DNA from: Ktedonobacteraceae bacterium
GTDB lineage: Bacteria; Chloroflexota; Ktedonobacteria; Ktedonobacterales; Ktedonobacteraceae
Length of the DNA stretch: 64,000 bases
Assembly: GCA_035653615.1 (NCBI GenBank)
Contig: DASRBN010000007.1
Coordinates: 115,599-179,598, forward strand
Direction of reading: 5' to 3'
Position numbers and translations under genes: made by a program. The notes beneath the pieces were generated by a model. That model was not told the origin of the DNA and did no database searches. It saw only the letters and a program-made list of their open reading frames with translations. Positions 1 to 8,909 of this stretch are shown here, piece by piece (within the stretch, counting starts at the first letter, position 1; every line of letters starts with the position of its first letter).

Positions 1-195
1 GCGCGGCGTGGCTACATCAGTATTGGGGCAGTGACGCCAGCAATGATCGTGATCGTAGCCGGCATTATCGAGTTTCTGCTGGCCGCGAATTTGACGCCGG
101 GTGGCTTTGTGCCGTTTTTCCTTTCATTCTGGCTGCCCGGTACCGGTTCTCTAGTGCTTGGTTTGATTTACTTATTTGTAAGCGTCAGGGCATAA
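1..195 (+). CDS. Membrane protein, C-terminal end only
   Basis: Only the last 64 codons of a gene that begins before the window are present; frame 1 is open from base 1 to TAA at 193-195. Two hydrophobic stretches (about residues 14-29 and 36-61 of the fragment), joined by a short NLTPGG turn, suggest two membrane helices at the C-terminus. The family cannot be named from this fragment. The stop lies 6 bp before an 82-bp interspersed repeat. Reading as coding is supported by the open frame and helix pattern only. Confidence 0.6.
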   Translation, partial: ARRGYISIGAVTPAMIVIVAGIIEFLLAANLTPGGFVPFFLSFWLPGTGSLVLGLIYLFVSVRA

Positions 196-201
196 ATTCT
201 G

Positions 202-283
202 GTGCATTTACCCTTGTCATGTTCAGGTTTGGCTGCTATACTCTCCCCACGCAGAAGCGGCAGGACCCGGACCTTTTCCCGGC
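202..283. repeat. 82-bp interspersed repeat, copy 1
   Basis: This stretch matches 53322-53403 at 70 of 82 positions by eye, without gaps, in the same orientation. The best-kept blocks are CCCTTGTCATGTTC, GAAGCGGCAGGA and GGACCTTTTCCCGGC. It lies between the upstream membrane gene and the DinB/TPR gene and encodes the last residues of the latter on the minus strand. No open frame or terminal inverted repeat is obvious, so it looks like a small noncoding repeat. Confidence 0.7.
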
Positions 284-1011
284 GGGGATTGAAACCCATA
301 CTTCTCTCGCAACAGAACCAGGTCTGGGTCCTGATGCGACCACTCTACAAGCTCAGGATTAAGTCGCAGAGATTCTTTCAACACAGGCAAAGCCTCATCA
401 AGCCGGTTGGCTCTAGCATAAAAGCAGGCCAGATTGTAGAGTGTATCCCCTCTTGCGGACGCAGCTGCATCCCATTGTTGCAAGGCATTATTTAAGGCGT
501 GCGCCAGCTTCTCTGCAATGCTCAGAGCTTTTTCGTAATTGCCACGGTCAAAGTAAAACTGCGCCAGGTGCTCCTGCACGTGCCAGTAGCCATTGACCAA
601 AATTGCGGATAAGAGCAGGCGCCCTCTCTGCCAGGCAAAAAGCGAGGTACTTAATAGATCATCATCGGTCAGTTTTTGTACTTGCTCGATAAGCTTATCT
701 TGACTGTCTTTATCCTCAAGCAACACTTCCGGCCATGAACGATAGCGATGCTCCTCGAACCTTTTCTGATTGCGCCGTTCAACTTCATCAGCATCGAGTG
801 GCGCATTATCAAGTGAGACATCAGTCAGCCGATTAACCGTTTGCTCTCTCCAAAAAGCGATATGCGCTATGTTATCCTTTACTGACCAATGCTGCGGCGT
901 GCCGGCTTCATTACGCTCGGCTTCGCTTAGCCCATTGAGTACGTCTTGCTCTTCGTTCCAGGCAAGCTGGAGCAGGTCGAGTAGCCCTGACTTGAGCGTT
1001 GTGTTCGTCAT
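223..1011 (-). CDS. DinB/ClbS-like protein with C-terminal TPR region
   Basis: The 262-residue product begins with a four-helix DinB/DfsB-like region (about residues 5-145), with the typical HWSVKDNIAHIAFWRE segment. DinB-fold proteins are often metal-dependent thiol transferases or hydrolases; the substrate here is unknown. Residues about 145-230 look like tetratricopeptide repeats (NYEKALSIAEKL, DTLYNLACFYARANRLDEAL). The start has AAGGA 8 nt upstream. The natural fold seems to end near REKYGF; the roughly 20 further residues (SPPGKGPGPAAS onward) are encoded by the 82-bp repeat, so the tail is probably an acquired extension. The gene lies downstream of gyrA, 69 bp after its stop, on the same strand. 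Confidence 0.75.
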   Translation of the reverse strand: MTNTTLKSGLLDLLQLAWNEEQDVLNGLSEAERNEAGTPQHWSVKDNIAHIAFWREQTVNRLTDVSLDNAPLDADEVERRNQKRFEEHRYRSWPEVLLEDKDSQDKLIEQVQKLTDDDLLSTSLFAWQRGRLLLSAILVNGYWHVQEHLAQFYFDRGNYEKALSIAEKLAHALNNALQQWDAAASARGDTLYNLACFYARANRLDEALPVLKESLRLNPELVEWSHQDPDLVLLREKYGFQSPPGKGPGPAASAWGEYSSQT

Positions 1012-1080
1012 ACGCTTTTCCTTTTTCAGGACGCTACCAGTAGCGATCCTTTACGGCTTTTCTCTTTTCACAACCAGGAT

Positions 1081-3570
1081 TCATACTCCTAATTTTACCA
1101 CTCCTAGCACATGCCCATTCACCAGCGGCACACCCTTCCTCGCTCGATTGAGAGATTTCAACTCGCTCACTTTGATCGCCTTCACCTGTTCGTTGCCATC
1201 GCCATTCCAGATGACCAGCAGGTAATCGTGTTCATCCATGATCATTGCCAGCAGCACACGATCCTTCGCAAGCAATTCCGTCGTTACAACACCGCCCGTT
1301 GCTCGTCCCTTTTGAGGATACTGGTCCAGCGACACCTTCTTGGCCAGACCCGACTCAGTTATCACGAACAGGCTTAGAGAGGCATCCAAAGTCTCCTGGG
1401 ATTCGCCATCCAGGTAGGAAGCGCTTACAACCCTGGCGCCCGGAGTAAGAGCAATAGCAGCAACGCCCTGACCTACACGCCCCTGAGCACGCAATGCTTC
1501 GTCACTGAAACGCAGGGTCTGCGCATTGTCCGTCGTCACGAAGTATTCGCCTTGCCCACGCGCTATCAACGCAGTGACGACCACATCTCCATCCGCGAGC
1601 TTCATATCCTGCAAGCCATCCACATCAGCTGTACGATACTCGCTCAGAGCGGATTTCTTCACCTTGCCCAGCTTGCTAAAGGTAACCAGGTAGCGGTCGT
1701 CATCATAAGCATCAACAGGCAAAATCGTCACTATTTCCTCGTTCGCGGCCAGTTCCAACAGCTTGCGTACTGGCTCACCACGCGCTGGTCGCGTCCCTTG
1801 CGGAATCTTATGCGACGCGACCTGAAAAACGCGACCGGCTGAAGAGACACACAACACATAATCCTGCGAGGTCGCGGCAACTACCTGCCGCAACTGCTCA
1901 TCCCCACGCACCGGGACGTATTCAGCATCACCATTTTTGCCTTTCGGCTTATACGTCTCTGCCGGAAGCGTCTTGAGCGTGCCATTGCGTGTGAAGGCAA
2001 TAGTCAGGGGTTCGCGCTCATGCAGGCTCGCCACCTCGATGATGGGCGCATGCGCCTGGCCTTCCACCTCGATAAGCGTGCGGCGCTCATCGCCAAACTG
2101 CTTGATTAGCTGCTGCATCTCTTTTTTCAAAAGTGCAATCAGCGCTTTGCGGTCGGCCAGTAGCAATTCTAACTCGTGAATGCGGGCTTGCAGCTCCTCT
2201 TTCTCTTTCGCATACTTGCTTGCATCCAGCCGCGTCACCTGCGCCAGCGTCATAGAGGCAATGACTTCGGATTGGATCGATGTCAGCTTATAGGTAGTCT
2301 CGATCTTTTTGCGCGCTTCTGCCCGGTCCGCTGCCTGCTGGAAAATCTTGACGATACGATCAGCGTTGGCCGCGCCTATAATCAGGCCTTCGACGATATG
2401 CAGGCGCTCCTGGGCTTTACGCAGATCAAACTGTGCCCGGCGCGTCAATACATCGATCTGGTGCGCATTCCAGTAGTTGAGGAGTTCGATCATCCCCACC
2501 TGCTTCGGCTGGCGTGCGGCCTGCATCGGCTCACCAAAGAGATAGACCATCTGGAACGAGAGCGAGACCTGCAAATCTGTTTCGCTGAAAAGCTGCGAGA
2601 GAGCCTGCGCCGCATCAGCATCCTTGCGCAGTTCCAGCACGATACGCGTACCCTTTTCAGTATCGCTTTCATCGCGCAAATCAGGCATCAGCCCTTCCAG
2701 TTTGCGCGCATTGATGGCTTTGACGATTGAGGCTTTTACCTTATCTCTACCAATCGGCGGCAGCTGTGTCACAATCAGAGCACGACTGCGCGGCGTTTCT
2801 TCCAGGCGCACTTCCGCCCGCACAATGATGCGCCCCTTGCCAGTCGTCAGGTAATCGCGAATGCCCTCAATGCCCATAATGCGACCACCCTGGCAAAAAT
2901 CAGGTCCCTGGATATAGGTCATCAACTCATCAACGGTCATATGAGGGCGGTCCAGCAGGGCGATGCAGGCACGCAATACCTCGGTTAGATTATGCGGTGG
3001 AATGTTGGTTGAGAGACCTACAGCGATACCACTGGATGGATTGACAACCGGCGGAATGCGTCCCGGAAGGTAATCCGGCTCCACAACTTTCGGGTCCTGC
3101 TTGTAGGTGGGATGCAGCGGAACCGTCTCGCGCTCCATATCTGCCATCAGCGCTTCAGCTAACGGAGAGAGGCGCATTTCAGTGTAGCGATAGGCAGCGG
3201 GCGCATCTCCATCCTCGCTGCCCATATTGCCCTGGCCCTCGATTAAGGGATAGCGCAGAGTAAAGGGCTGCGCGAGGCGAACGGCAGCGTCATAGACCGA
3301 GGCATCGCCATGGGGATGATAATTGCCCAGAATGAGACCAACCACTTCGGCGCTTTTCACCGTCGGACGGCTGGAGAGGAAACGGGCATCGCGCATACCC
3401 GCGAGAATACGCCGCTGCACAGGTTTCAGACCGTCACGTGCATCAGGCAGCGCCCGGTCGGTCACAACCGAGAGGCCATAGGTCGCGAAGGCCTGCGTCA
3501 TGATGACAGAAAAATCTTCTTCGCGAATAATCCCAACTTCTGGTGTAGTATTTTCAGTCACACGAGCCAT
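1081..3570 (-). CDS. gyrA: DNA gyrase/topoisomerase IV subunit A
   Basis: The 829-residue protein is the DNA-cleaving subunit of a type IIA topoisomerase. The winged-helix and tower region fills about residues 10-480, with catalytic Tyr129 in AAYRYTEMRL, and a six-bladed beta-pinwheel DNA-wrapping domain follows from about 500. The canonical GyrA box QRRGGRG is not intact: the closest segments are IPQGTRPARGEP and YPQKGRATGGV. A topoisomerase IV-like (ParC) role is therefore possible. In the quinolone-determining region (HPHGDASVYD) position 90, equivalent to E. coli Ser83, is Ala, and Asp94 is kept. The start lies 3 bp after the gyrB stop, so the two genes form one operon. Confidence 0.93.
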   Translation of the reverse strand: MARVTENTTPEVGIIREEDFSVIMTQAFATYGLSVVTDRALPDARDGLKPVQRRILAGMRDARFLSSRPTVKSAEVVGLILGNYHPHGDASVYDAAVRLAQPFTLRYPLIEGQGNMGSEDGDAPAAYRYTEMRLSPLAEALMADMERETVPLHPTYKQDPKVVEPDYLPGRIPPVVNPSSGIAVGLSTNIPPHNLTEVLRACIALLDRPHMTVDELMTYIQGPDFCQGGRIMGIEGIRDYLTTGKGRIIVRAEVRLEETPRSRALIVTQLPPIGRDKVKASIVKAINARKLEGLMPDLRDESDTEKGTRIVLELRKDADAAQALSQLFSETDLQVSLSFQMVYLFGEPMQAARQPKQVGMIELLNYWNAHQIDVLTRRAQFDLRKAQERLHIVEGLIIGAANADRIVKIFQQAADRAEARKKIETTYKLTSIQSEVIASMTLAQVTRLDASKYAKEKEELQARIHELELLLADRKALIALLKKEMQQLIKQFGDERRTLIEVEGQAHAPIIEVASLHEREPLTIAFTRNGTLKTLPAETYKPKGKNGDAEYVPVRGDEQLRQVVAATSQDYVLCVSSAGRVFQVASHKIPQGTRPARGEPVRKLLELAANEEIVTILPVDAYDDDRYLVTFSKLGKVKKSALSEYRTADVDGLQDMKLADGDVVVTALIARGQGEYFVTTDNAQTLRFSDEALRAQGRVGQGVAAIALTPGARVVSASYLDGESQETLDASLSLFVITESGLAKKVSLDQYPQKGRATGGVVTTELLAKDRVLLAMIMDEHDYLLVIWNGDGNEQVKAIKVSELKSLNRARKGVPLVNGHVLGVVKLGV

Positions 3571-3573
3571 TTT

Positions 3574-5676
3574 TTAAACATCCAGTTCTTTAATCTTGCG
3601 CGCATGCTCCGCCAGAAACGTGCGGCGTGCTTCCGCGTTCTCATCTTCCATCAGTTCTGCTACCAGGCGCGCAGCCAGCACGCCATCTTCCATCGTGACG
3701 CGCTTCAGTGTGCGGCGAGCAGGATCAAACATCGTATCGCGCAGTTCTTTGGGATTCATCTCGCCCAATCCCTTGAAACGCTTGAACTCCAACTCCGCGG
3801 CATCCGCGTGTGTTTTGACAAATTGAATGCGCGCCTCGTCATCCAGCAGCCAGTGTACTTTGCCCTTGTACTTGACCGAATAAAGCGGCGGGCAGGCGAT
3901 GAAGACATGACCTCGTTCAATCAGGTCGCTGAACTCCTGGTGAAAGAGCGTGAGCAACAGGCACTGGATGTGCAGTCCGTCCACATCCGCATCGGTCGCA
4001 ATGATGACGCGATGAAACTTCAAGCGCCCAATATCAAACGAATCGCGAGTGCCTGTTCCCAGCACGTTGATGATGGTGCGAATCTCCTCGTTCTCAACGA
4101 TGCGTTTGAGATCGGCCTTTGCCACATTCAGTGGTTTTCCTTTCAGCTTCAGCACAGCCTGAAATTCCGAGAAGCGTCCCTGCCCGGCGCTACCACCCGC
4201 GGAGTCGCCTTCGACGATAAACAATTCTGAGCGCTCAGGGTCAGAGGAATTGCAGCGCAAGAACTTTTTGGATAAGGTCGTATCGATCAACTCGCCATTT
4301 TTCTTCGTGCCCGCCCGCGCTAACTCCTCAACAAGCTGAGCCTCGTTGCGCGCCTTTTGCATTTGCTGGATTTTCTTGAGCCACTCTTTCCCGGCGCTTG
4401 TATTGCGATCAAACCACTCCTTCAACCCTTCATCAACCACTGAGCGGACAATGCCCTCAACCGGCGCGTTATTGAGGCGATCCTTGGTCTGTCCCTGGAA
4501 TTGTGGATTCGCCAGCTTTACAGAGATCACCACGTTCAATCCCTGCTGAATGACCTCCGGCTTGAACCCTTCTTTCTCACGACTTTTGATAACGCCCAAT
4601 TTCAGAGCATAATCATTCACAACTTTCGTGAGGGCTGCTTTGAAACCGGTCTCATGCACGCCGCCATCCCGCGTGCGAACGGCATTGGCAAAACTGTACA
4701 TCGTGATCTTATAGCCGGTGGTTGGCTGTAATGCCACCTCAACCTGCACGCCGTCTTTTTCTTTGACAATCCCGATAACCTGTTTGAAAAGGGGCGCGCT
4801 GGTGCTTGTCGCGAGATCTCGCACATAATCGGGCAGGCCATCTCGCGAGTAGAAGACGCGGCTGACCTGCTCCTCGGCGGCATCATCCCAGGCATCGAGA
4901 TGAAAGGTTACGCCGCGATTGAGATAAGCAGCAGCTTTGAGGCGGCTTTCGATGGCCTCCAACGAATAATAGGCGTCGGCATCGAAGATAGTGCGATCAT
5001 ACAACCAGCGCAGCTGCGTCCCATGCAACTTAGGGTCGCAGGACGCAATGTGATGCGGCATGGCAGTGCCCCGGCTGAAAACCTGGGTAAATTGCTGCCC
5101 GTCCTTCCAGATGGTCAATTCCAGCTTTTCGGAGAGAGCGTTTATGACGGTTGAACCGACACCATGCAGGCCGCCTGCTGTCTTATACGCCCCCTCTTCA
5201 AACTTGCCACCGGAATGAGGCACCGTTAGAATAACCGTCGCGGCAGGCAGGTAATCTCCCTGGTAGAGCATGGGATCAAACGGCATGCCGCGCGCCTCGT
5301 CCCGCACCGTTACCCAACCATTTCTATCAATGGTAATCCATATGTGCTTGCCATATCCGGCCACCGCTTCATCGACCGCATTATCAAGCGCCTCCCAAAC
5401 AAGGTGGTGCAAACCGGATGATGATGTTGAACCAATATACATCCCCGGACGATGGCGGATAGCAGCGATACCTTCCAGAACCTGGATATCCGCCGCTGAA
5501 TAATTACCCTGCTTTTTGGACCGGGTCGTACTTTTAGCCGGTGCTGTATTCTTCGCTTCTATTGTATGCGTAGTCGAATCTATTTCCTCAGTTGTTCTCC
5601 GTGAAGCAAACAGTGAAAGCTGCTCATGATCTAACTCATTTTGTATCACCGGGGATAATTTGGGAGAACGAGCCAT
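3574..5676 (-). CDS. gyrB: DNA gyrase/topoisomerase IV subunit B
   Basis: The 700-residue ATPase subunit partners the A subunit encoded 3 bp downstream. It has a roughly 60-residue polar N-terminal extension. The GHKL ATPase follows, with EALDNAVDEA holding the Mg-binding Asn and AGGLHGVGS as ATP lid. Then come a transducer domain and a TOPRIM domain with FIVEGDSAGGSAGQGR and ATDADVDGLHI for metal binding. SAGQGR replaces the usual SAKQGR. The C-terminal QLV-type tail ends in RKIKELDV. The start has an AGAGGA site and a near-consensus promoter 40 bp upstream. Whether the pair is the housekeeping gyrase or a topoisomerase IV cannot be settled without the rest of the genome. Confidence 0.93.
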   Translation of the reverse strand: MARSPKLSPVIQNELDHEQLSLFASRRTTEEIDSTTHTIEAKNTAPAKSTTRSKKQGNYSAADIQVLEGIAAIRHRPGMYIGSTSSSGLHHLVWEALDNAVDEAVAGYGKHIWITIDRNGWVTVRDEARGMPFDPMLYQGDYLPAATVILTVPHSGGKFEEGAYKTAGGLHGVGSTVINALSEKLELTIWKDGQQFTQVFSRGTAMPHHIASCDPKLHGTQLRWLYDRTIFDADAYYSLEAIESRLKAAAYLNRGVTFHLDAWDDAAEEQVSRVFYSRDGLPDYVRDLATSTSAPLFKQVIGIVKEKDGVQVEVALQPTTGYKITMYSFANAVRTRDGGVHETGFKAALTKVVNDYALKLGVIKSREKEGFKPEVIQQGLNVVISVKLANPQFQGQTKDRLNNAPVEGIVRSVVDEGLKEWFDRNTSAGKEWLKKIQQMQKARNEAQLVEELARAGTKKNGELIDTTLSKKFLRCNSSDPERSELFIVEGDSAGGSAGQGRFSEFQAVLKLKGKPLNVAKADLKRIVENEEIRTIINVLGTGTRDSFDIGRLKFHRVIIATDADVDGLHIQCLLLTLFHQEFSDLIERGHVFIACPPLYSVKYKGKVHWLLDDEARIQFVKTHADAAELEFKRFKGLGEMNPKELRDTMFDPARRTLKRVTMEDGVLAARLVAELMEDENAEARRTFLAEHARKIKELDV

Positions 5677-5717
5677 ATAGCTGGATTCCTCTCTATTAAA
5701 AGATATTCTTGCCTTTC

Positions 5718-5746
5718 AGCATACAGTCTTCTATTCCAAATGTCAA
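5718..5746 (-). promoter_or_regulatory. Sigma-70-type promoter of gyrB-gyrA
   Basis: On the minus strand TTGACA (5746-5741) and TATGCT (5723-5718) are separated by exactly 17 bp. Transcription would begin near 5711, giving a leader of about 35 nt before the gyrB start at 5676. The -35 box is perfect and the -10 box differs from consensus at two positions. Confidence 0.7.
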
Positions 5747-6143
5747 TAGGAATTTCGGTCATTCGTTCTAACACATAAGCAGGTGAGAAAGCAAGCGCTA
5801 AAAGTACCGTCTTCTTGCGTCTATGGGGAAGGAGACAAATTTTTTACTGTAAAATAGGTCAAAAGAACCTCTCTTTTTGAAGATAATTCTGTTTTATGAA
5901 ATTCTATTGTATAATTGAACTGTAGGCATGGGTAGTTCAGACGGTTTCTATATCGAGGACAGGCCATATGCGCTCATAAGCCTGTTTTTGTTTATCCACC
6001 TCGTCAAGCGTAACACGCGAAAATTTTGAGATTTTTTAATCGATTACCTCGTTGTATTACTAAACCAACTTATGCGGCAAAATATAGTACTGGATTAGTC
6101 CATCGTGCTAATCCGGCGAAGAATAGATATCAAGGAAGGATGT
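5747..6143. other. Divergent intergenic region between gyrB and XRE regulator
   Basis: About 400 bp of AT-richer DNA separates the divergent gyrB and XRE genes. On the plus strand a perfect -10 box TATAAT lies at 5910-5915 but no matching -35 box sits 16-18 bp upstream. If used, it would give a leader of roughly 220 nt before the XRE gene. A strong Shine-Dalgarno GGAAGG (6134-6139) precedes the ATG at 6144. I see no credible gene here. Confidence 0.4.
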
Positions 6144-7535
6144 ATGCCACGTCCATCAAAACAGGTTCCCCCCAATACCTTAGGAGGACGAATTCGATCC
6201 GCGAGACAGAAACAGGGTCTCTCCCTGGCCGAGGTGGCGGGAGAAAAATATAGTACGAGCTTGATTTCGCAGATTGAGCGAAATCGTGTGGACCCCTCTC
6301 GGGATAGCCTGGAATATCTGGCCGACCGCCTGCGACTCCCGTTGGAAGAGCTCGTAGTCTTAGATCAACGACATCGTGTATCTGAATCCGAGTCGAATAC
6401 ATACAAATTTGTTGAAGATCAAAGGAGAGTTGCTACCCAGTTGCTCTCCGACAAATTACCACGGCATGCTCTGGATGAATTGAAACACGTCACTATTAGC
6501 CAGTTGCCGAACTCCCTACGCTGGAGGATTCTCGCGTTACGCGGAGAATGTCACTTCGCTCTGCGCAGGTTTGTGCCCGCTCAGCAGGATTTCCTTTCCG
6601 CGGTCGCCTTGCTTCCAGATGAGATACCGCCGGATCAAGCAATGGAAGTTTTAACACTGCGTCTTCACCTGGCAGCCGCGACCAGGGAACTCGCGCAACT
6701 GAAGGAAGCGTTGGATTTTTACCAACAAGCTCTGAACTTGATGAATGATTCTACCCCGCTCCGTTATATAGCTGAGGCGCATTGGGGCATGGCACTGGTG
6801 GTTTTTGAACAAACAGGGAAGGTGACGCCAGACAATGCTAACGCTGAATCAGCGTCATCAACCGATACCCAGTCACAAATGCAGATTGCGATGAGTCACG
6901 CGGAAAGCGCCTGTATTCTTTACAACTCCATCGGTGAAAAACTACGCGCAGCTTTACTCAATTGCCAGATTGCCCTCATCGAGCATTCAGAGGGCAAAAC
7001 CGGGGCCGCCAGTAAACGGCTCAATGAGGTCCTGACCATCTGGAAACCGACACTTGAGGCAATGGAGCCAAATGGGCATACCAGCAACAATCATAATGGC
7101 AAAAACCGCTACTCGCTAAAAGAACGGGCCAATGTTGTCTCAGCCGCGGCCTGTTACCTGGCCGGAATTGAAAACGAAGCGGGTAACCGCGAGAAAGCGA
7201 TGGAATATATTCAACTGGCTATCGATGCAGGCGGGCAGAGTTATACCCTGCGCCGGGCTGAAGCCTACATGATGAAAGGGCAAATCCTGGCAGCCAGCAC
7301 ACCTGATGATCCAGAGGTGGAGGAAGCATTCCGAAAGGCCATCGCGGAACTTGTGAAGACGGACCGGCTCGGAGCCAGGGCTCGCGTTCATATCCTGCTC
7401 GGAAACTACTTGATTAAGCAGGGCAGGGAGAAGGAAGGCAAAGCTGAACACGATATGGCCATACGCCTCTCCAACATTGGTTCAGGATTCACCGACTATT
7501 CCCCAGACATAAATGCCGGGGCTTCTATGGATTGA
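6144..7535 (+). CDS. XRE-family regulator with C-terminal TPR domain
   Basis: The 463-residue protein starts with a helix-turn-helix of the Cro/C1 type (about residues 14-68: LGGRIRSARQKQGLSLAEVA, then TSLISQIERNRVDPSR). A long alpha-helical region of TPR-like repeats (about 90-440) follows. This layout is shared with Rgg/PlcR-like and other peptide- or ligand-responsive regulators; no ligand can be named. I chose ATG at 6144, not the upstream ATG at 6105, because GGAAGG lies 4 nt before it and the helix-turn-helix proteins normally start about here. A 42-bp palindrome just downstream, over the promoter of the next gene, is a candidate operator for this or another regulator. Confidence 0.82.
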   Translation: MPRPSKQVPPNTLGGRIRSARQKQGLSLAEVAGEKYSTSLISQIERNRVDPSRDSLEYLADRLRLPLEELVVLDQRHRVSESESNTYKFVEDQRRVATQLLSDKLPRHALDELKHVTISQLPNSLRWRILALRGECHFALRRFVPAQQDFLSAVALLPDEIPPDQAMEVLTLRLHLAAATRELAQLKEALDFYQQALNLMNDSTPLRYIAEAHWGMALVVFEQTGKVTPDNANAESASSTDTQSQMQIAMSHAESACILYNSIGEKLRAALLNCQIALIEHSEGKTGAASKRLNEVLTIWKPTLEAMEPNGHTSNNHNGKNRYSLKERANVVSAAACYLAGIENEAGNREKAMEYIQLAIDAGGQSYTLRRAEAYMMKGQILAASTPDDPEVEEAFRKAIAELVKTDRLGARARVHILLGNYLIKQGREKEGKAEHDMAIRLSNIGSGFTDYSPDINAGASMD

Positions 7536-7615
7536 GCATTTTGTTGAATTATTATGTCAAAGTGCATCATTATGTCCTGGGGTGGGGTTGTTCTCTCAGT
7601 AGCATCTGTTGCCAC

Positions 7616-7657
7616 ATCATCCACAAGCACGCGAGCGCTCGCGTGCTTGTGGATGAT
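7616..7657. promoter_or_regulatory. 42-bp perfect palindrome, candidate operator
   Basis: Two 21-bp arms (7616-7636 and 7637-7657) are exact reverse complements with no spacer, centred on GAGCGCTC. The palindrome ends on the first base of a TATAAT box (7657-7662) that is preceded by TG at -14/-15, so it covers the -35 and spacer region of a probable promoter. No T-run follows, which argues against a simple terminator of the upstream gene. As RNA it could also form a 19-bp hairpin. Confidence 0.6.
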
Positions 7658-7662
7658 ATAAT
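7654..7662 (+). promoter_or_regulatory. Extended -10 promoter of the zinc-ribbon gene
   Basis: TGATATAAT is a perfect extended -10 element. The region where a -35 box would lie is inside the 42-bp palindrome and shows no consensus. Transcription would start near 7669 with a leader of about 42 nt. Confidence 0.55.
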
Positions 7663-7710
7663 GACATCACTATCAGGAACAATAAACCTTTTGCAGAAGG
7701 ACACTTTACG

Positions 7711-8430
7711 ATGCAATCGATCACCGGACAATACGAGTGTTCCCACCGCTCTGGAATAGGGCTTGACTTCTTCACTTCGCGTTTAGACCGGCTTACATTG
7801 TTGGCAAACGGGCGTTTTACCATGATCGTGCAGGAACACAGCCGGCTTACTCATGCCGCCCAATCTGTAATAAGCGGACAACAAATCAGTACCCAGGTGC
7901 CGGAAACAAAACGCGAGGGAACCTATACATACCAGGGAAACAGTATTACGCTCAATTTCGATGATGGCACGCAAGAGCAGGGTCAACTTGTTGCCAACGG
8001 CATACAGCTTGGCCAGAATATGTTTGAGAAGATCTCAGACTCTACTTTGTTGCCGCCCACCAATCGTTTAAAGATGGATATGGAAGACATCGCTAAGGGG
8101 CTTAAAATCGCGAGCGCTATCGGTGGCGCCGCTATCAAGGCAGCGAAAACCATCCAGGACACCTTGCAGAGCAATCAGAGTCCTCCATCAACGTCATCCC
8201 CAGCAGCACAATCTCCCCAGCAGCAACCAGGTCAAAGGTATCAGGCTCCCGCTGCTTCGCCCCAGCCTGGGCCAGCACAGCCCGCCCGGTCAGCCCCCGC
8301 GTATTCACAACCACCTGTTCAAGGTACGATAGAGAACCAGGACGATGAGACACTTTTCTGCGACCAGTGCGGCGCGCCGGTTCGTCCCGGCAAGCGTTTC
8401 TGCAACCATTGCGGAGCGCGATTGCCTTAA
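7711..8430 (+). CDS. Zinc-ribbon protein with N-terminal beta-rich domain
   Basis: The 239-residue protein has three parts. Residues 1-110 look like a beta-rich domain (GQYECSHRSG, LLANGRFTMIVQ, GTYTYQGNSITLNFDDGTQ) similar to short repeats seen in lipocalin-like or META-like folds. Residues about 150-205 are a low-complexity Pro/Gln/Ser linker. The last 25 residues form a zinc ribbon with CDQCGAPVRPGKRFCNHCG, giving a CxxC-x10-CxxC site. GAAGGA lies about 9 nt upstream of the ATG. Its stop overlaps the stop of the convergent J-domain gene. The role is unknown; a protein- or nucleic-acid-binding scaffold is possible. Confidence 0.75.
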   Translation: MQSITGQYECSHRSGIGLDFFTSRLDRLTLLANGRFTMIVQEHSRLTHAAQSVISGQQISTQVPETKREGTYTYQGNSITLNFDDGTQEQGQLVANGIQLGQNMFEKISDSTLLPPTNRLKMDMEDIAKGLKIASAIGGAAIKAAKTIQDTLQSNQSPPSTSSPAAQSPQQQPGQRYQAPAASPQPGPAQPARSAPAYSQPPVQGTIENQDDETLFCDQCGAPVRPGKRFCNHCGARLP

Positions 8431-8741
8431 TCAGGCCGCTCCTGGCCTTTTTGTGACATATCCTTCATCAGGAATTCATAGGCAGCAATGATACGTTGCA
8501 TCTGCTGCTGATCACCGCCCTTATCTGGATGATATTGTTTGGCCAGGGTGCGATAGCGACGTTTAATTTGCTGTCGAGTCGCATTGGCGGGAAGTCCCAG
8601 TATATTGAGCGCTTGCTGGCGTGCCAACATGCCACGAACGGGATTGCCGGGGTTCATCCAGAGCGCGCGCGCGCTTATACGGATCACATGCCATAAAAGA
8701 GAGGCAAAACTCTGTTGTCTCGGCGGGGGTTGCGAACTCAT
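8427..8741 (-). CDS. Small J-domain (DnaJ-like) protein
   Basis: The 104-residue product is mostly one J domain (about residues 42-95) with the HPD motif in AKQYHPDKGGD, which in this family stimulates the ATPase of DnaK-type Hsp70 chaperones. No G/F region, zinc finger or substrate-binding domain is present. The N-terminal 40 residues are amphipathic (ASLLWHVIRISARALWM) and could associate with membrane. The shape resembles DnaJ-like co-chaperones such as DjlA/Pam18 fragments. The Shine-Dalgarno is weak. It converges with and overlaps the preceding gene by 4 bp. Confidence 0.8.
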   Translation of the reverse strand: MSSQPPPRQQSFASLLWHVIRISARALWMNPGNPVRGMLARQQALNILGLPANATRQQIKRRYRTLAKQYHPDKGGDQQQMQRIIAAYEFLMKDMSQKGQERPD

Positions 8742-8909
8742 ACCTATCTTTCAACCTGGCAACATAATTTCTTCATTGGGCTTAACGTATTGTACCTCCA
8801 TATGATACTATCCGCAATGAAACGTCTGAGCACATCAAACCGTGCATACAATAGCAGAATGAGAACCTTTGATATCATTCACTGTTCAGGTAATTAGGGA
8901 GGTGAGATC

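Noticed and set aside
2176..2730. 184-codon open frame opposite gyrA
   Set aside because: Antisense to the conserved tower region of GyrA, with no ribosome site or domain.
3310..4230. 306-codon open frame opposite gyrA and gyrB
   Set aside because: It spans the junction of two certain minus-strand genes, has no Shine-Dalgarno and no family pattern.
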